Position numbers and translations under genes: made by a program. Source: Amyelois transitella (lineage: Eukaryota > Arthropoda > Insecta > Lepidoptera > Pyralidae). From it: a DNA stretch of 64,000 nucleotides. The first letter of the stretch is position 1. Each line of letters starts with the position of its first letter. This document shows positions 53,073 through 64,000 of this stretch, one piece after another. Location: contig NC_083527.1 in the NCBI RefSeq assembly GCF_032362555.1, positions 3,968,001-4,032,000 of the forward strand. The letters run 5' to 3'. Under the pieces are notes generated by a model that saw nothing but the letters and a program-made list of their open reading frames with translations, searched no databases and was not told where the DNA came from.

Positions 53073-55269
53073 ACAAGAAACAGTATCATAAGTATCTTAT
53101 TTCTAGATGTCAGTGAAAGTCTAAATCATAAGTTTTTTCCATTAAATGGGTAAAAAAATTAATATTTTTAATTGTAAATAATACCGATCTGCTTTGATGA
53201 TGAAACGCTCTAGTAGAACTTTTTTTAGGATGGCGTAAAATCATTTATGTATAAGTCGATTATATAATAATCAACAAAAAATTATATTGCCAATTATGAG
53301 AAGGCTATATGATATTTTTTTTATTCTGAGGGACATTTTGTGTATGTATTTTTTGTTTGTGATATTAATAAGACCATTTTTAGTTTATTAGGTACTTAGT
53401 TATATAAGTAGGTACAGCTGTGAATTTTGTTTTTAACATTTAATTTTAAGAACTGAAATTTTATAATTCTCAAATAAGGTTTAAAATTATTTCATATTAG
53501 CCATTTTAATTTATTGTACATAATTATAGAGGCTGCAGATGCAAGTAATGCCTTATTTTTAATGTAGAAAGAAATTTAATTGTAATATAATTTTTAAACC
53601 AGTTAGGTAAAAACAAAGTAAATCAGTATAAATTTAAATGGCTTGGACTGACTGACTGATTTAAATGCTTACCTTAGGCTCTAAGCTTGTATTGTGAATC
53701 TGATGTTAATATAAAAAAAAAACAGTTCCAAATTAGCAAACATTTCATCTATAATACCTATATATTACTACAGCTAATTGTGAGCTACATCACATCGCTC
53801 ACCATTCATTCCTATTTCAAATTGCCTGTCATATCTGTATAATGTACCTATGAATATCGAAATTCTTCGTTCAATATATTTGGTCAAATAGTTTGCACAG
53901 GTTGCGCGTTTAGAGCAGCTTAACATAGATGACTGAATGTAGATTACAAATGAAGTTTCCAGGATAATAGAGAAACAAAAGAAGTATCCGTAGCAAGTAG
54001 AAATGTTTTTCTGCCTACTTTTCCAAAAAAGGGGCGTGATGAATGAATACAGGTATTACCATAAGTTTATAAAAAAATATGGAAAGGATAAACAAAATAT
54101 TTATATTGTTTTTTTAGGTAGTAAATAAAAACCTTGTGGCCACATTGAAAACTATTTGAACAGATAAACTACATAACTGTTTAGATATTTTTTTTAATTT
54201 AGTCGAAACGTAATTTTGTTTCTATTCTGCGCTTATTTGTAACGTTAATTAACACAAAAATTACAAATAATATTTTAATTATGGGACTTGGGGCCTGTCA
54301 TCTTAAATGGAAATTACGTTTGTTGAGTATCGATTTTAATTACCTACGTCTGTGTCACATTTTAAATATTGGTAAAGTTATTGTGTAATGATTGTAAATA
54401 ATGTAATAAAAAAAGCGAGATAGTGAAGTAAAGAATTGTGTTGATCATACTTTTTGATTTATTCTTTTATCTTACTGGTAACCAACAGACTATCCTAATT
54501 TAAGCCTTCTCAAACCTTCTCCTTACTCCACACAATATGTAAACATTATTTGATGAGGATCTGTTCAGCGAAAGACGGGCAAACGTTTTGACGTGAAAGA
54601 TGGATAAATAAATACACTTTCTCTCTAATTTTGATCTGGGAAATCACTTCCCACTATCTTTAAAACCATCTTCTGATGTATAATTACTGTGTTTCGGTCG
54701 AGGGGGTCCACGTGAGCTTGACTTAAAAACTTAGAAGCAATGCTTAGTTTATTTATTGTACTTTTTGGTTTTATTAATCTCATATCTTAACTTCATTAAC
54801 ATTATAAACAAAATATTGAAAAAGTGAAAGTAAGTAAGTGAAAATAGTATGCAAGTCGTTTCCGCTGTTATAATAAATTATGCTATCCAAAGTGCCTACC
54901 TATATTATACTAAGGCGTAACAAAAAAAACGCTAACATAATTTGAACATCACAATAAAACAACCAAGTAAAATGCAAATATATTATTATATACATACGTT
55001 GCTCACGCACAAATTTATATTAACATACTTATACAAATAACGGAAGATCTATTCAATATAAAACTATACACAAACACAAAAACAAAATATGGAATAAACA
55101 TGCTGATTACCTACTGTCTGGTTTTTCTAACGGGAGACTAGAATACCATTATTTTTTGATGACGAGTGTCATATCATAACGTCTTTTTATGGTCAGGGAT
55201 TAAAACTATATAACTCTCTTTTGTCAATAGTCTTTGTAACCGGCTTGAATGAAGAAGATCTATCAATAT
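53073..55269. other. 3' flank of gene B and intergenic DNA
   Basis: AT-rich with no supported coding exon. A weak RTE-tail relic (GTAGCAAGTAGAAATGTTTTTCTGCCT...GGGGCGTGATGAATGAAT) lies at 53985-54047. Convergent 3' ends of gene B and endonuclease G meet here. Confidence 0.5.
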
Positions 55270-58200
55270 TTATACTTTCTTCCCGTTAATTCTATTTAGT
55301 TTGCTCCTATGGATTTTGTCAAAGAATAAAAGACCGGCTGCTCTTTCAATCACTTCCGGTGCCACCTGAAAAGGGAAACAAATGAGATTATATGTATGTT
55401 AAAACACTATGCCTAGATTATGTTACTCAAAGTTTAAGTATATCTTTGTAACAAATTCCAACTAAATCGGTATAGTATTTTGTTAGTATATTCGCCACAA
55501 AGTAAAATTTAAATATTTTAATTTTATTAAAATTATATACACATACATACAAACACCACGTATTAAGTTGTTTACGGGGTAGACAGTTTATAGTCTAAAG
55601 ACTAAGTCACGTTTAACTTGATGGACTTATACTCGGATAAAGTATCTTTTTTTCTTCTCCCCGAATTGCTGGATCAGCTATAATATTTTTTTATAAATAT
55701 AATTACTGGAGAAATTTCACAGATTGAGTAAGTACGAAACTTTTGATACGAGAAACTTACTCAATGATAGGTACTAAATTGTATAATAAATACTTATATA
55801 GATAAACATCCAAGACCCAGGCAAATTAGAAACTCGTTTCTCATCACGGCCTGGCCGGGTTTCGAACCCGGGACCTCCCTATTTTACTGCCAATATTAAC
55901 TTTGAGCGTGGGGCTCATTATACACACTCCAAATCTACCAAATACACTTAACCATTAGATACTTTAGTTTGACGGCCTATACAGAGTGACTTTTAATTCA
56001 ACTGCATAAATTTAACTGTTAAGTGTACTCATCTAAAAGATATTTAAAAACGTTAATAGAAAAATATCAGTTCATATTTCAGAAAGTACGAAAAAAAAAT
56101 AAAAGAATCAAAATCCACGATCCTAAATACGTCATATCACCCCGGCCGGCGGAAAAGCGACGCGTAAGATTCAGAGGTCAACGACACAATTCATTCAGCT
56201 GAGTGATCTCGACAACTCTGTACTTGATCTTGATACTAGAAAAATAATTTATTTTTCAGACATTTATTTACATGTTTAGTATTAATTTCTTTTTGTAGTA
56301 TTGGTCTTAAATAAAGCGTGTGACGTAGTTTTTGAGGGTTTTTTAATTGTGAAAATGATGACGTTTAATTTAAATAAATATAGGCTCAAACGGCTCAGAA
56401 GCATGGATATAGTCTATGTTTAAAAGGATGCAGTTGTTTTAAATGTCACCCTGTATATGTACTTACCATGAATGAAGATACAGGCGTTTCGTCCGGTATC
56501 CTCTGGTTGGGCATCACGTAGGCCTCCATGTCCAGGCTGCCGTCGGAGGCCTGCCCCACCACCACCTTGTAGAAATGTGTCGGCACGGCCACAGTGTTAG
56601 CTCCTAGCACTTGATACTTCACATAGGATTTGCCATCAGCTTCCTTTCTAGAACAACGGTGTTGATTAATCAATCTTTGTTAGCGTGAAAATACCAACTA
56701 ATCAAATAGTTACTGTTACTTCAATAATATGTAAGCAATATTAATAATTAAATTCGTAAGCCCCTCTTCAAGAATTTTCTGGCATTTGTCCAGGCTATCT
56801 ACTTTAATGAAAATTAATTAGTGATCAGATAATATCCAGAACTCCATGACCTCCACGCAGAAACACTCATAAAGCAGGTGTCTTATAACACCCCTTTCTT
56901 TTTCTCATTGAAGGGTTAAAAATAAAAAGAGCTCTAGACATTCAGTTGTAAATGTACCTACCTGGGCAAATATAAAGGTCCAGTACAGCAGTACACATCA
57001 TCATACACCTTGGTAAGCTTCCTCACGTGCTTTTCAAGTCTGTTCCAAGCGTGTCTGTTGAAACCCTCGCCGACCTGCAAAGAATCTATTCATTCATTCA
57101 TATGATCGCGTCTATATACTTGCGGTGTAGACAGAGCCAGCAGTCTTGAAAGTCTGATAGGCTTATTGATAGAAATGAAAATACCCTTAGTGCCTTATAC
57201 GACATTCATGAGAAAGAGTGGTCCTATTCTTTTTATATTGGTGCCGGGAATCACACGGCACAATTGCAAAAAAAAAAAATACAATTTATGACTAAACACC
57301 ATATAAGCACATTCACACTGGCAATGTAACAACAGTTTCTTTATGAGCTGTGACTGATCTTGGAACATACTATTTACATGGTAATTTTTATGAACAAACA
57401 ATACAAGAGCTTTATAAGGTAGGTATACGCTGATCATGACTCATCATTGTTAGTATATAAAAGTCATGTGATTAATAGCTTATTGGCACAATAGATTTAG
57501 GTAGCTACTAAAATGTTATTCCACTTGTCTAAATTAGTTCCTTAATCATTTAGGACGTCGAAATTTAATAGTCTAATCAATTTGGGTCGCATTCGTCATT
57601 CTAGAACCTGCCCGTTATAACTTTTACTAGTAGCGACGAAAGGCTAAGCTAAATTGGCGCAGCCGGTAGGATACCGCACCTGTGGCGCCATATTGGTGAG
57701 GTAGAACGTTTGCTCGACGTGTTTCTGCGCGATGCGGTGGTTACCCGCCGCCGCCATGTGACCGCGGTCAAATCCTGACCCTTTGTAGTCGGTGTTTTGC
57801 GATCTGAAACATGCAAGGATGCCTTCTAAAATACTTATGAAAGTAGCAAGCGTGATGAATTTTAAAGAAATCCCCCGAACCTCTCGAAGGTTCAAGTCTG
57901 TGAGTGTCGCGGCTTTACAATACAATAACTCTATAACGCATAAATATAACATAACATGTTATTACGTCTATATCCCCTGTGAGGTAGACAGAGCCAACAG
58001 TCATCAAAAGTCTGAAAGGCCACATTCAGCTGTTTGGCTTCTATAATGCACCATAAGAAATTACAGTAAATTCACATGTAAATATAACATTTCAGGCCAC
58101 GTCCTGATGACTAAAAGCGAAATCTTCCAGGTAATCATTAAACATGGACAAAACTTAATGGGGAATAGGCCAGCAAGTGGTGCACGAGTTAACTTATAAA

Positions 58201-60179
58201 CTTTATAATGAATACTAATAACTATTACAGGGTTCTCGGAAGTATTAATGTTTAGAGATCATAAGAAACAACTAAGGAAATTAACTAAGGGAACTCCACT
58301 AGATATTACCTTACTATGATCCTAGTTTGGTCAAGTTTTCTTGTTAATAACAGGTACAGGTTAAGCAGGACAGGTGTGAATTTATTTTGGTTATTAACTG
58401 ACTAAACTAGTTAAATGACTAACTGAGCTCCTACCCGAAGAAGACATTATCAGGAAATATGCCAGAATAAAAAAAATGGGAGCTTACCTAAAGAACGGAT
58501 GTATACTCTCATCAGGTTTGAATTCACATTTACTCCGGTCGACCTGGTCATTCTTGGTGACATGCAGTTTAGTGATATGCTCAAAGACCCAGTTCGGGAC
58601 TCTGTTGCGACGGTCGTACGACAAAACGAAGTCGTCGTATGAACGGATATTGTCTAAGCTAGGGAAGCCATACTTCATAATCTGTGATACCTGAAAGGTA
58701 ACGCAATATTTTTTATTTAAAACTAGTTGCCTGTAGCTTCGTTCGCCGTAAAAATCCGTGTGATTAATTGATCACTAAACATCGATGATTAATTGAATTT
58801 GAATTTACTTAGTATGGCAGTCTTATATTCTCTATATTTGCCTGACTAATCCACTAATAAAATGTGGTCAGTGTGAGCCATGCTCTAATTTAAATTCAAA
58901 ATATTTATTTATTTTTATGGGACATTTTAAACATCACTTAATAATTGTCATATCTTTTGGTTGCACAACATTGGTTGACATCAAATAAATTACTTAAAAC
59001 TAAGTTCACTGCTGCATTATAAGTGTCAGTGCAGAAGAAGCGGTAACAAACTGTACTGCAGCATTTTCTTTAACTTCATAATTATCCAAACTTAGATAAG
59101 AAATGTGAACAAGAGAATAATACATTGTTATGGTTAAATTTAAATTCAAATAATAATTTTTTTTTAAATGGTATGCCAAGTACCATTCCCTTTCCTGGGG
59201 AACAGTACTTGGCTTGATGCAAACCATGGGGTTAATATTAAAGCTTTGCTACAAATATGTCACTTAATATAATGTGTAAGGTAATTATCCATGCAGACAT
59301 ATTCATGGTCTTTTGCAAGTAAACATACCATGCTAAAGATGTTTTCAGCTATTCAAACAAAAACCTCATTATTTATCTTAATTTCATCTGTGTAAACATA
59401 ATGATTCAAAATATGTCTACAAATTTAAATCAATATATTTACATAATGTGAAATACTTTTCTTATATATTTAAGAATTTGGTCAGCATGTTTAAGGGCAA
59501 AATAGATAACAAGATGTACCTTATTGTTTTTTAATATCAATTTAATAGAGATAACAAAACTACAATTTATACACATTTTTCATTTTTTATTTTATCATGT
59601 TTTATCCATTACGGGATAACTATCCCGCCAAGCCAACAGTCTTGTAAAGACTGAATGGCCAGCTCTAGGGTTAATGATACAATTGAGATTCAAAAAGTAA
59701 CAGGTTGCTAGCCTAAAAGAAGAATCTCAAATCATTAGCTATTCCTTTGATTGACTTTTACAATTAGCATGGGAAGAGAAGCATCTGGCGCACATAATTT
59801 TTTTTTCACTACCAGACCTGTAGTAAAGGCATCTAAGTATGTGTACAAAAAATTATCACTTAGAAGTTAAAATTCCCATAATTTCCTCTGCTCCAACCTT
59901 GCATTTTTAGCCAACAACGCTAAATAGACAGACAACCCAAATTAAAAGGTTTATCCATGAACTTACTCTGTCCTTTGTAGAACCCACATCACTAAATGGA
60001 GTCGCAGCTGAAACCGTACCAAAGATAGGCAAGCCAGGCATACTCTGGACCCTTTTACCATCAATCATCACCGTCTGAGCATCGTCATTTTTAAATTTTT
60101 CACTAAACTGACCCGCGTAGTACCCGGTCAGACCCACAGCACTTAGTTGCGCCAAATACACTAGTCGCTTACGAAACAT
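55270..60179 (-). CDS. EndoG: mitochondrial endonuclease G
   Basis: Mg-dependent DNA/RNA nuclease of the mitochondrial intermembrane space. It degrades paternal mitochondrial DNA in fly sperm and can enter the nucleus in cell death (family knowledge). Six exons: 60179-59967, 58690-58488, 57803-57680, 57074-56962, 56647-56467, 55365-55270; phases agree; 309 aa, the usual size. The N-terminus MFRKRLVYLAQLSAVGLTGY is a basic-hydrophobic targeting/anchor segment. The beta-beta-alpha-metal motif is intact: GFDRGHMAAAGNH with catalytic His154, and TNMAPQ with the Mg ligand Asn176. Later conserved blocks are WNRLEKHVR, CCTGPLYLPR and VPTHFYKVVV. The third exon ends with donor GTGCGG, unusual but in phase. 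Shares a promoter region with the synthetase gene. Confidence 0.95.
55540..55640 (-). repeat. SINE-like repeat, weak relic
   Basis: CACATACATACAAACACCACG, TTTACGGGGTAGACAG, TAGTCTAAAGACT resemble the family tail. In the last intron of endonuclease G. Confidence 0.5.
55980..56455. mobile_element. mariner-like MITE, copy 2
   Basis: 476 bp, ends TACAGAGTGAC and GTCACCCTGTA, flanked by TA. Same family and orientation as 25095-25575. It lies in the last intron of endonuclease G, about 10 bases from the exon at 56467. Confidence 0.88.
57095..57262 (-). repeat. SINE-like repeat, shortened
   Basis: CATATGATCGCGTCTATA tail, TGTAGACAGAGCCAGCAGTC, then GGTGCCGGGAATCACACGGCAC head; the centre is deleted. 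In an endonuclease G intron. Confidence 0.8.
57953..58042 (-). repeat. SINE-like repeat, tail half only
   Basis: ATTACGTCTATATCCCCTGTGAGGTAGACAG to CACATTCAGCTGTTTGGCTT. In an endonuclease G intron. Confidence 0.75.
58890..59090. repeat. unclassified dispersed repeat (family C), copy 4
   Basis: TTATGGGACATTTTAAACATC, CTTTTGGTTGCACAACATTG, CAGAAGAAGCGGTAACAAAC, ACTGCAGCATTTTC; collinear with 33782-34000. In endonuclease G intron 1. Confidence 0.7.
59605..59790 (-). repeat. SINE-like repeat, diverged
   Basis: CAACAGTCTTGTAAAGACTGAATGGCC, AGTAACAGGTTGCTAG, CCTAAAAGAAGAATCTCAA retained. In endonuclease G intron 1. Confidence 0.7.
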
Positions 60180-60653
60180 TGTAAGTAATATAAGGCACTA
60201 ATGTTCGTGCTACAATGCGTCACTTATTCGAGTGTATTTCATACAAGTACAATTTTTAAGAATTATTACAGGGTATCAATTTTAGGTTATGTGTGAAATG
60301 TCAAAATGCAGCTGATCTTGACGTGATCCAGTGTTACCAACCCTTATTAAAGTTGAACCGCAACGCAACGGTCTACGAGTTGATTTTCCAAAAAAGTGGG
60401 GAAAGAAAAATAAGTATGTACTCTATTTTGTAGGGCAGTCAATGGGCAAACTTAAATAACGTCCGTTTGTCATTGTCATATTTTTAGCTTGTTTGAGGTT
60501 ATGAATATAATTTCGACTTGTCTCAAAACTCTTTCAGCTTTTCAAGAAATAATGAATAAGAAAATGCAACGAAGCTATATGTAACACTTACCTGTTGAAA
60601 AGATTACGAATTTAATTTATCCTGCAGGTGATTTATTTTTTAATAAAATCATC
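60180..60653. promoter_or_regulatory. shared head-to-head promoter of EndoG and FARS2
   Basis: 474 bases between two divergent start codons, so both transcription starts must lie inside unless the first exons overlap. No TATA box stands out near either gene. Two mitochondrial proteins may be co-expressed from it (inference). Confidence 0.6.
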
Positions 60654-62345
60654 ATGAAACTTCTTACACATCGAATATTATCATCGGTATTTCAGGCACA
60701 TAAATACAGCACAGCCGCTAAAACTGTAGCCACAGTCAGAATAAACAACAAAGAATTCGATTCTGATGAGTTTACAAACGTTACTCCTAAAATAATATCT
60801 TATTTGGGTCGAAACTTACATTTAAAGAAGGATAATCCACTGAGCATAGTTCGCCAAAGAATAATCAAGTATTTCTATTCTTCGTTTACCCATAGAGGTA
60901 ACCCAACTTTTAGTGTATATGACAACTTGCAGCCTATAGTGACTACCAAGCAAAATTTTGATGATTTGCTCATTCCGCTGGACCATCCAAGTAGAGCCAA
61001 ATCTGACTGTTACTATGTAAACAAGGGGGTGCTACTTCGCGCTCATATGACGGCGCATCAAAGTGAGTTGTTGAGAGCTGGACTTGACAACTTTCTGATG
61101 ATTGGTGATGTGTATCGGAGGGATGAGATTGATTCCACACACTTTCCTGTATTCCACCAGGTAGATCAATGTATTGTTAAAAGTAACAGATTTAAATAAA
61201 ATTAGAGCCATAAAGTAGAGGATTATTTCCAAGTCAACCTTAATATGTTAAAATAAACTAACACCAAAAATAACATGGCGGTTATGAGTTCTGAGCATAT
61301 TTAATTAAGTAATTGTGTCTTATATTTCAGTTGGATGCAGTAAGATCTCAAACGAAAGAAGAGCTGTTTCCAAAGCAACCAGACTTGGATATATTTGAGC
61401 CAGAATTCGACAGAAATAATCCCTTTGACTTCACAAATACAATAACAGACCCAAATAAACAGAAATGCCATACTTTAGAAGCAACAAAACTCATGGAAAC
61501 TCAACTGAAAAATCATCTGATAGGTTTGGTGAAGGCACTGTTTGGGGAAAATATTAAATACCGATGGGTAGAAGCATATTTTCCATTTACTCATCCATCT
61601 TGGGAGCTTGAAATATTCTATGAAAATAATTGGCTTGAAGTCCTAGGTTGCGGAATAGTAAGAAATGAGATCTTAGTCAATGCCGGTCCAAATAATAGAA
61701 TTGCATATGCTTTCGGACTTGGACTAGAGAGGCTAGCAATGGCTTTGTACAAGATACCTGATATAAGACTTATGTGGAGTACAGATTCAGGATTCACATC
61801 TCAGTTTCAGAATAAAGATATTGATGCTAAGATTACGTACAAAGCAGTTTCTTCATATCCCCAGTGTGTAAATGACATCTCTTTCTGGCTGCCTGAGGAT
61901 CTGACTGTTGACACATTTAACAGTAATGATTTCTATGATTTAGTCCGTGATGTAGGTGGTGATATTATTGAACAGGTAAGATCTACAAAACAAGCTTTAA
62001 GTATAATAGCAGGACCAACAATATTTTAATTAGTCTTGTCATACCAATGCAGCTTGGTGGGGCAGAGAATTTTTTATTCCCATTCACATTAAGAGATAAA
62101 CAAGAATATTCCTAATAACATTTCTAATAAACTCAAAGCTAAATCCATAATAATTATTTAAAAAAAATTGTTTTCAGGTAAAATTGAAGGATAAATTTAT
62201 ACATCCAAAGTCAAAGAAGCATAGCGTCTGTTTCAGCATCGTATACAGACATCTGGAGCGGACTCTAACACAGGCGGAAGTGAACTCGGTTCATAAGGAG
62301 ATTGAGAAGGCAGTCACAGATGCGTTCAAAGTTGTTATTAGATAG
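60654..62345 (+). CDS. FARS2: mitochondrial phenylalanyl-tRNA synthetase
   Basis: Charges mitochondrial tRNA-Phe in the matrix; a monomeric class II synthetase. Exons 60654-61160, 61331-61975, 62178-62345, all phase 0, 439 aa (close to the human length). The N-terminus MKLLTHRILSSVFQAHKYST is a typical targeting peptide. Class II motif 2: VYRRDEIDSTHFPVFHQ, whose end falls at the first intron (exon 2 continues LDAVR). Motif 3: GLGLERLAMALYKIPDIR. Ligand-pocket segment: WLEVLGCGIVRNEIL. A C-terminal ferredoxin-like anticodon-binding domain runs from YPQCVNDISFWLP to the end (KAVTDAFKVVIR). Complete and apparently intact. Confidence 0.96.
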
Positions 62346-62377
62346 ATATGGAGATGTTTTTTTTATATCTAATATAA

Positions 62378-62383
62378 AATAAA
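62378..62383 (+). terminator. polyadenylation signal of FARS2
   Basis: AATAAA 33 bases after the TAG stop, in an A/T-rich run. Confidence 0.6.
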
Positions 62384-62425
62384 TAGTTAAATTATTATTG
62401 TTTTCAATGCTTTACTTGCCGTAAC

Positions 62426-62466
62426 TTAACAAATTTTTCAATAATAATAATTGAAAAATTTGTTAA
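62426..62466. repeat. 17-bp inverted repeat downstream of FARS2
   Basis: TTAACAAATTTTTCAAT, 7-base loop, exact reverse complement. Between the convergent FARS2 and eIF2-alpha genes. Confidence 0.8.
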
Positions 62467-62975
62467 ATGTTTAATAATAAAATGTTAATAACAATTTACT
62501 TTATAAAATATTTAATTTTCCCTCACCATAAAAGCATCGATTAATATTGTAACTGGTGTAGGACTCAAGAAAAATTAATCGTCATTTGTTTCAATTAATT
62601 ATCGTAAGAAAATCTTCACATTTGGCAACACTCACTTGGGTGCCGAATGTGCGTTTAATTCAGGTGCCTGTAACCGAGATCCAGGAGTAAGAAAGTCAAG
62701 TAATGACACGAAATATAAACAATTAAAAATTTAAAACACCTGACATTGTATAAAAATGTATATTATAGATGCAATAACATGGCTGTTATACTTTTACATT
62801 AGGTTATATCGATTATTAGCTAAGCCACAGGCGAGTCGGGCGCGGGCACCAAACATGCATTCAGAGAATCTTGTCCGAAGTCAATAATACGGAGAAATCG
62901 TGCTGTTAGTTTTGAGCTTAGAATGTTTTATAAGATAAAATCACTCAAGAACTTCCTTTAAAAAAAAACTAATTA

Positions 62976-63034
62976 TAGCTGATATTAAAACAAATGAAAT
63001 ACGGCAACATTGACAAATATTTTAATATCAGCTA
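62976..63034. repeat. 15-bp inverted repeat in the eIF2-alpha 3' region
   Basis: TAGCTGATATTAAAA (62976-62990) and its reverse complement (63020-63034). The flanks also carry an inverted GGTGCCCGCGCCC pair (about 62839 and 63091), so this could be a nested foldback. Confidence 0.6.
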
Positions 63035-63141
63035 GGTATATATGTATGTTGATACAATATAAAATTCAATAAATGTGAAATAGGTTCGGTGCCCGCGCCC
63101 TCGCCCGCGTGTGCCCCGCGACGCAGGCCCGAGCGGAGCGT

Positions 63142-63750
63142 TCAGTCGTCGTCCTCATCGGAAGCACCGTTCTGTTGCGGCTCCTCATCCATACCAGCAT
63201 CGCCCATACCTGGTGAAATTAAGAAATTACACATACATACAATCACGTCTATATCCCTTGCGGGGAAGACACAGTCAATAGTCTTGGAAAAACTGAGAGG
63301 CCATGTTCAGCTGTATGGGTAAATGATGGAAATGAGATTCAAATAGTGACAGGTTGCTAGCCCATATTGCCTACAAGTAAAATTCCATGTTAATAAGCGT
63401 TTTCCTTAATCGCCTCTTACGACATCCATAACAAAAATATGGAGTGGTCCTATTCTCAAGTACTGTGATCCACACGGCCAATAGTGTACATGAACGTGGC
63501 TTTTCGGTCTTTAAGACTTGGGCCTGTCTACCCCGCAAGGGATATAGACGTGATAACATGTATGTGTGTACACTATGTGGCTGGTTTTTAATTATAATTA
63601 ATTCATAGAGCCTGTGTGTGTGAGGTTCCCCTTACCATGATCCTCGTCTTCCTCCGCCGAGTCCCCGGCGACCTCGGCATTCTCGGCCTCCGCGCGCTCC
63701 ATCTGTCTCGCCAGCTCCGCCTCGTCTGTCGCGGTCACCACTTTAGGCTG
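63142..63750 (-). CDS. eIF2alpha: eIF2 alpha subunit, last two exons (partial)
   Basis: Alpha subunit of the factor that brings initiator tRNA to the 40S ribosome; its Ser51 (not in the window) is the stress-kinase target. Exons 63750-63636 and 63209-63142, joined in phase 1. Residues PKVVTATDEAELARQMERAE then AENAEV match the conserved C-terminal domain end. The very acidic tail (EEDEDHG, then DEEPQQNGASDEDDD) and TGA follow. The tail is insect-like in being long and Asp/Glu-rich. The rest of the gene lies beyond 64000. The intron between the two exons holds a head-to-head SINE-like pair. Confidence 0.92.
63231..63475 (-). repeat. SINE-like repeat, left half of an inverted pair
   Basis: CACATACATACAATCACGTC tail, full body, ending GATCCACACGGCC near the head. 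In the last intron of eIF2-alpha. Confidence 0.8.
63490..63570 (+). repeat. SINE-like repeat, right half of an inverted pair
   Basis: GAACGTGGCTTTTCGGTC, TGTCTACCCCGCAAGGGATATAGACGTGAT, ATGTATGTGTG: tail end only, facing the copy at 63231-63475. Confidence 0.75.
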
Positions 63751-64000
63751 TGAAATAAGAGTAGGTATACTTTTATTGTGCTTGCATTTGTGCGTATTTT
63801 TTTGTATTGATAGCATATAGAGAACGTCAAGTGAGTTTTTTCCCAATAGTCCCATGGAATTTTTTAATTTAGCTTTAATTCTAGATTTGTGTCGAGGTTT
63901 TGGTATTGACTTATATCTGACAGCATATTTTTGCTAGGCTTAATGATATGGACCATTACATAGTATAAAGCAAATTCGCTTCCTGCGTCTGACTGTATAT

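Noticed and set aside
1-64000. Search for CRISPR arrays, operons, rRNA or tRNA genes
   Set aside because: None seen; the only tRNA-like match is the 18-base primer-binding site in the Gypsy element.

Overview
The window looks like AT-rich nuclear DNA from an insect, most probably a moth or butterfly. Genes are split by GT-AG introns (one GC-AG). Proteins match insect orthologues, notably the TRPV channel Inactive. The repeats are of lepidopteran type: Helitron fragments resembling Lep1, RTE-clade LINE tails ending in (ATGT)n, and a very abundant SINE-like repeat with the same tail. The repeat and lineage names come from memory and were not searched.

Layout. (1) 0.3-23 kb, minus strand: a complete TRPV channel gene, inactive (iav). 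I traced 23 exons with matching phases, about 1127 codons. Its introns hold most of the mobile DNA on the left: a CR1-like LINE interrupted by a 1012-bp element with 289-bp terminal inverted repeats, and an RTE-type LINE interrupted by a complete Gypsy retrotransposon with identical LTRs. (2) 25-31 kb, plus strand: a mariner-like MITE, then a two-exon gene for an 897-residue disordered nuclear-type protein (gene A). (3) 31.7-42 kb: small DNA-binding-type genes (a zeste-like Myb/SANT protein and a THAP protein), a decayed YqaJ-type nuclease, Helitrons and many SINE-like copies. (4) 43.4-53 kb, plus strand: an eight-exon gene for a 1992-residue protein (gene B) with an N-terminal SANT/Myb-like region, an AT-hook and SUMO-type motifs. 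(5) 55-62.4 kb: mitochondrial endonuclease G (minus) and mitochondrial phenylalanyl-tRNA synthetase (plus), head to head over a 474-bp shared promoter. (6) 63.1-64 kb, minus: the last two exons of eIF2-alpha, cut by the window edge.

The most interesting result is the relation between genes A and B. They lie 12.7 kb apart on the same strand and share a block near the start of the last exon (YTxKLDxM), a LxPNGxx block, and a C-terminus ending EFI...DCILGV. Their last introns have the same phase at almost the same place. Both carry SUMO-acceptor-like (psi-K-x-E) and SUMO-binding-like sites. I do not recognise either as a named family. Gene A looks like a duplicate of gene B's giant last exon that lost the DNA-binding front end.
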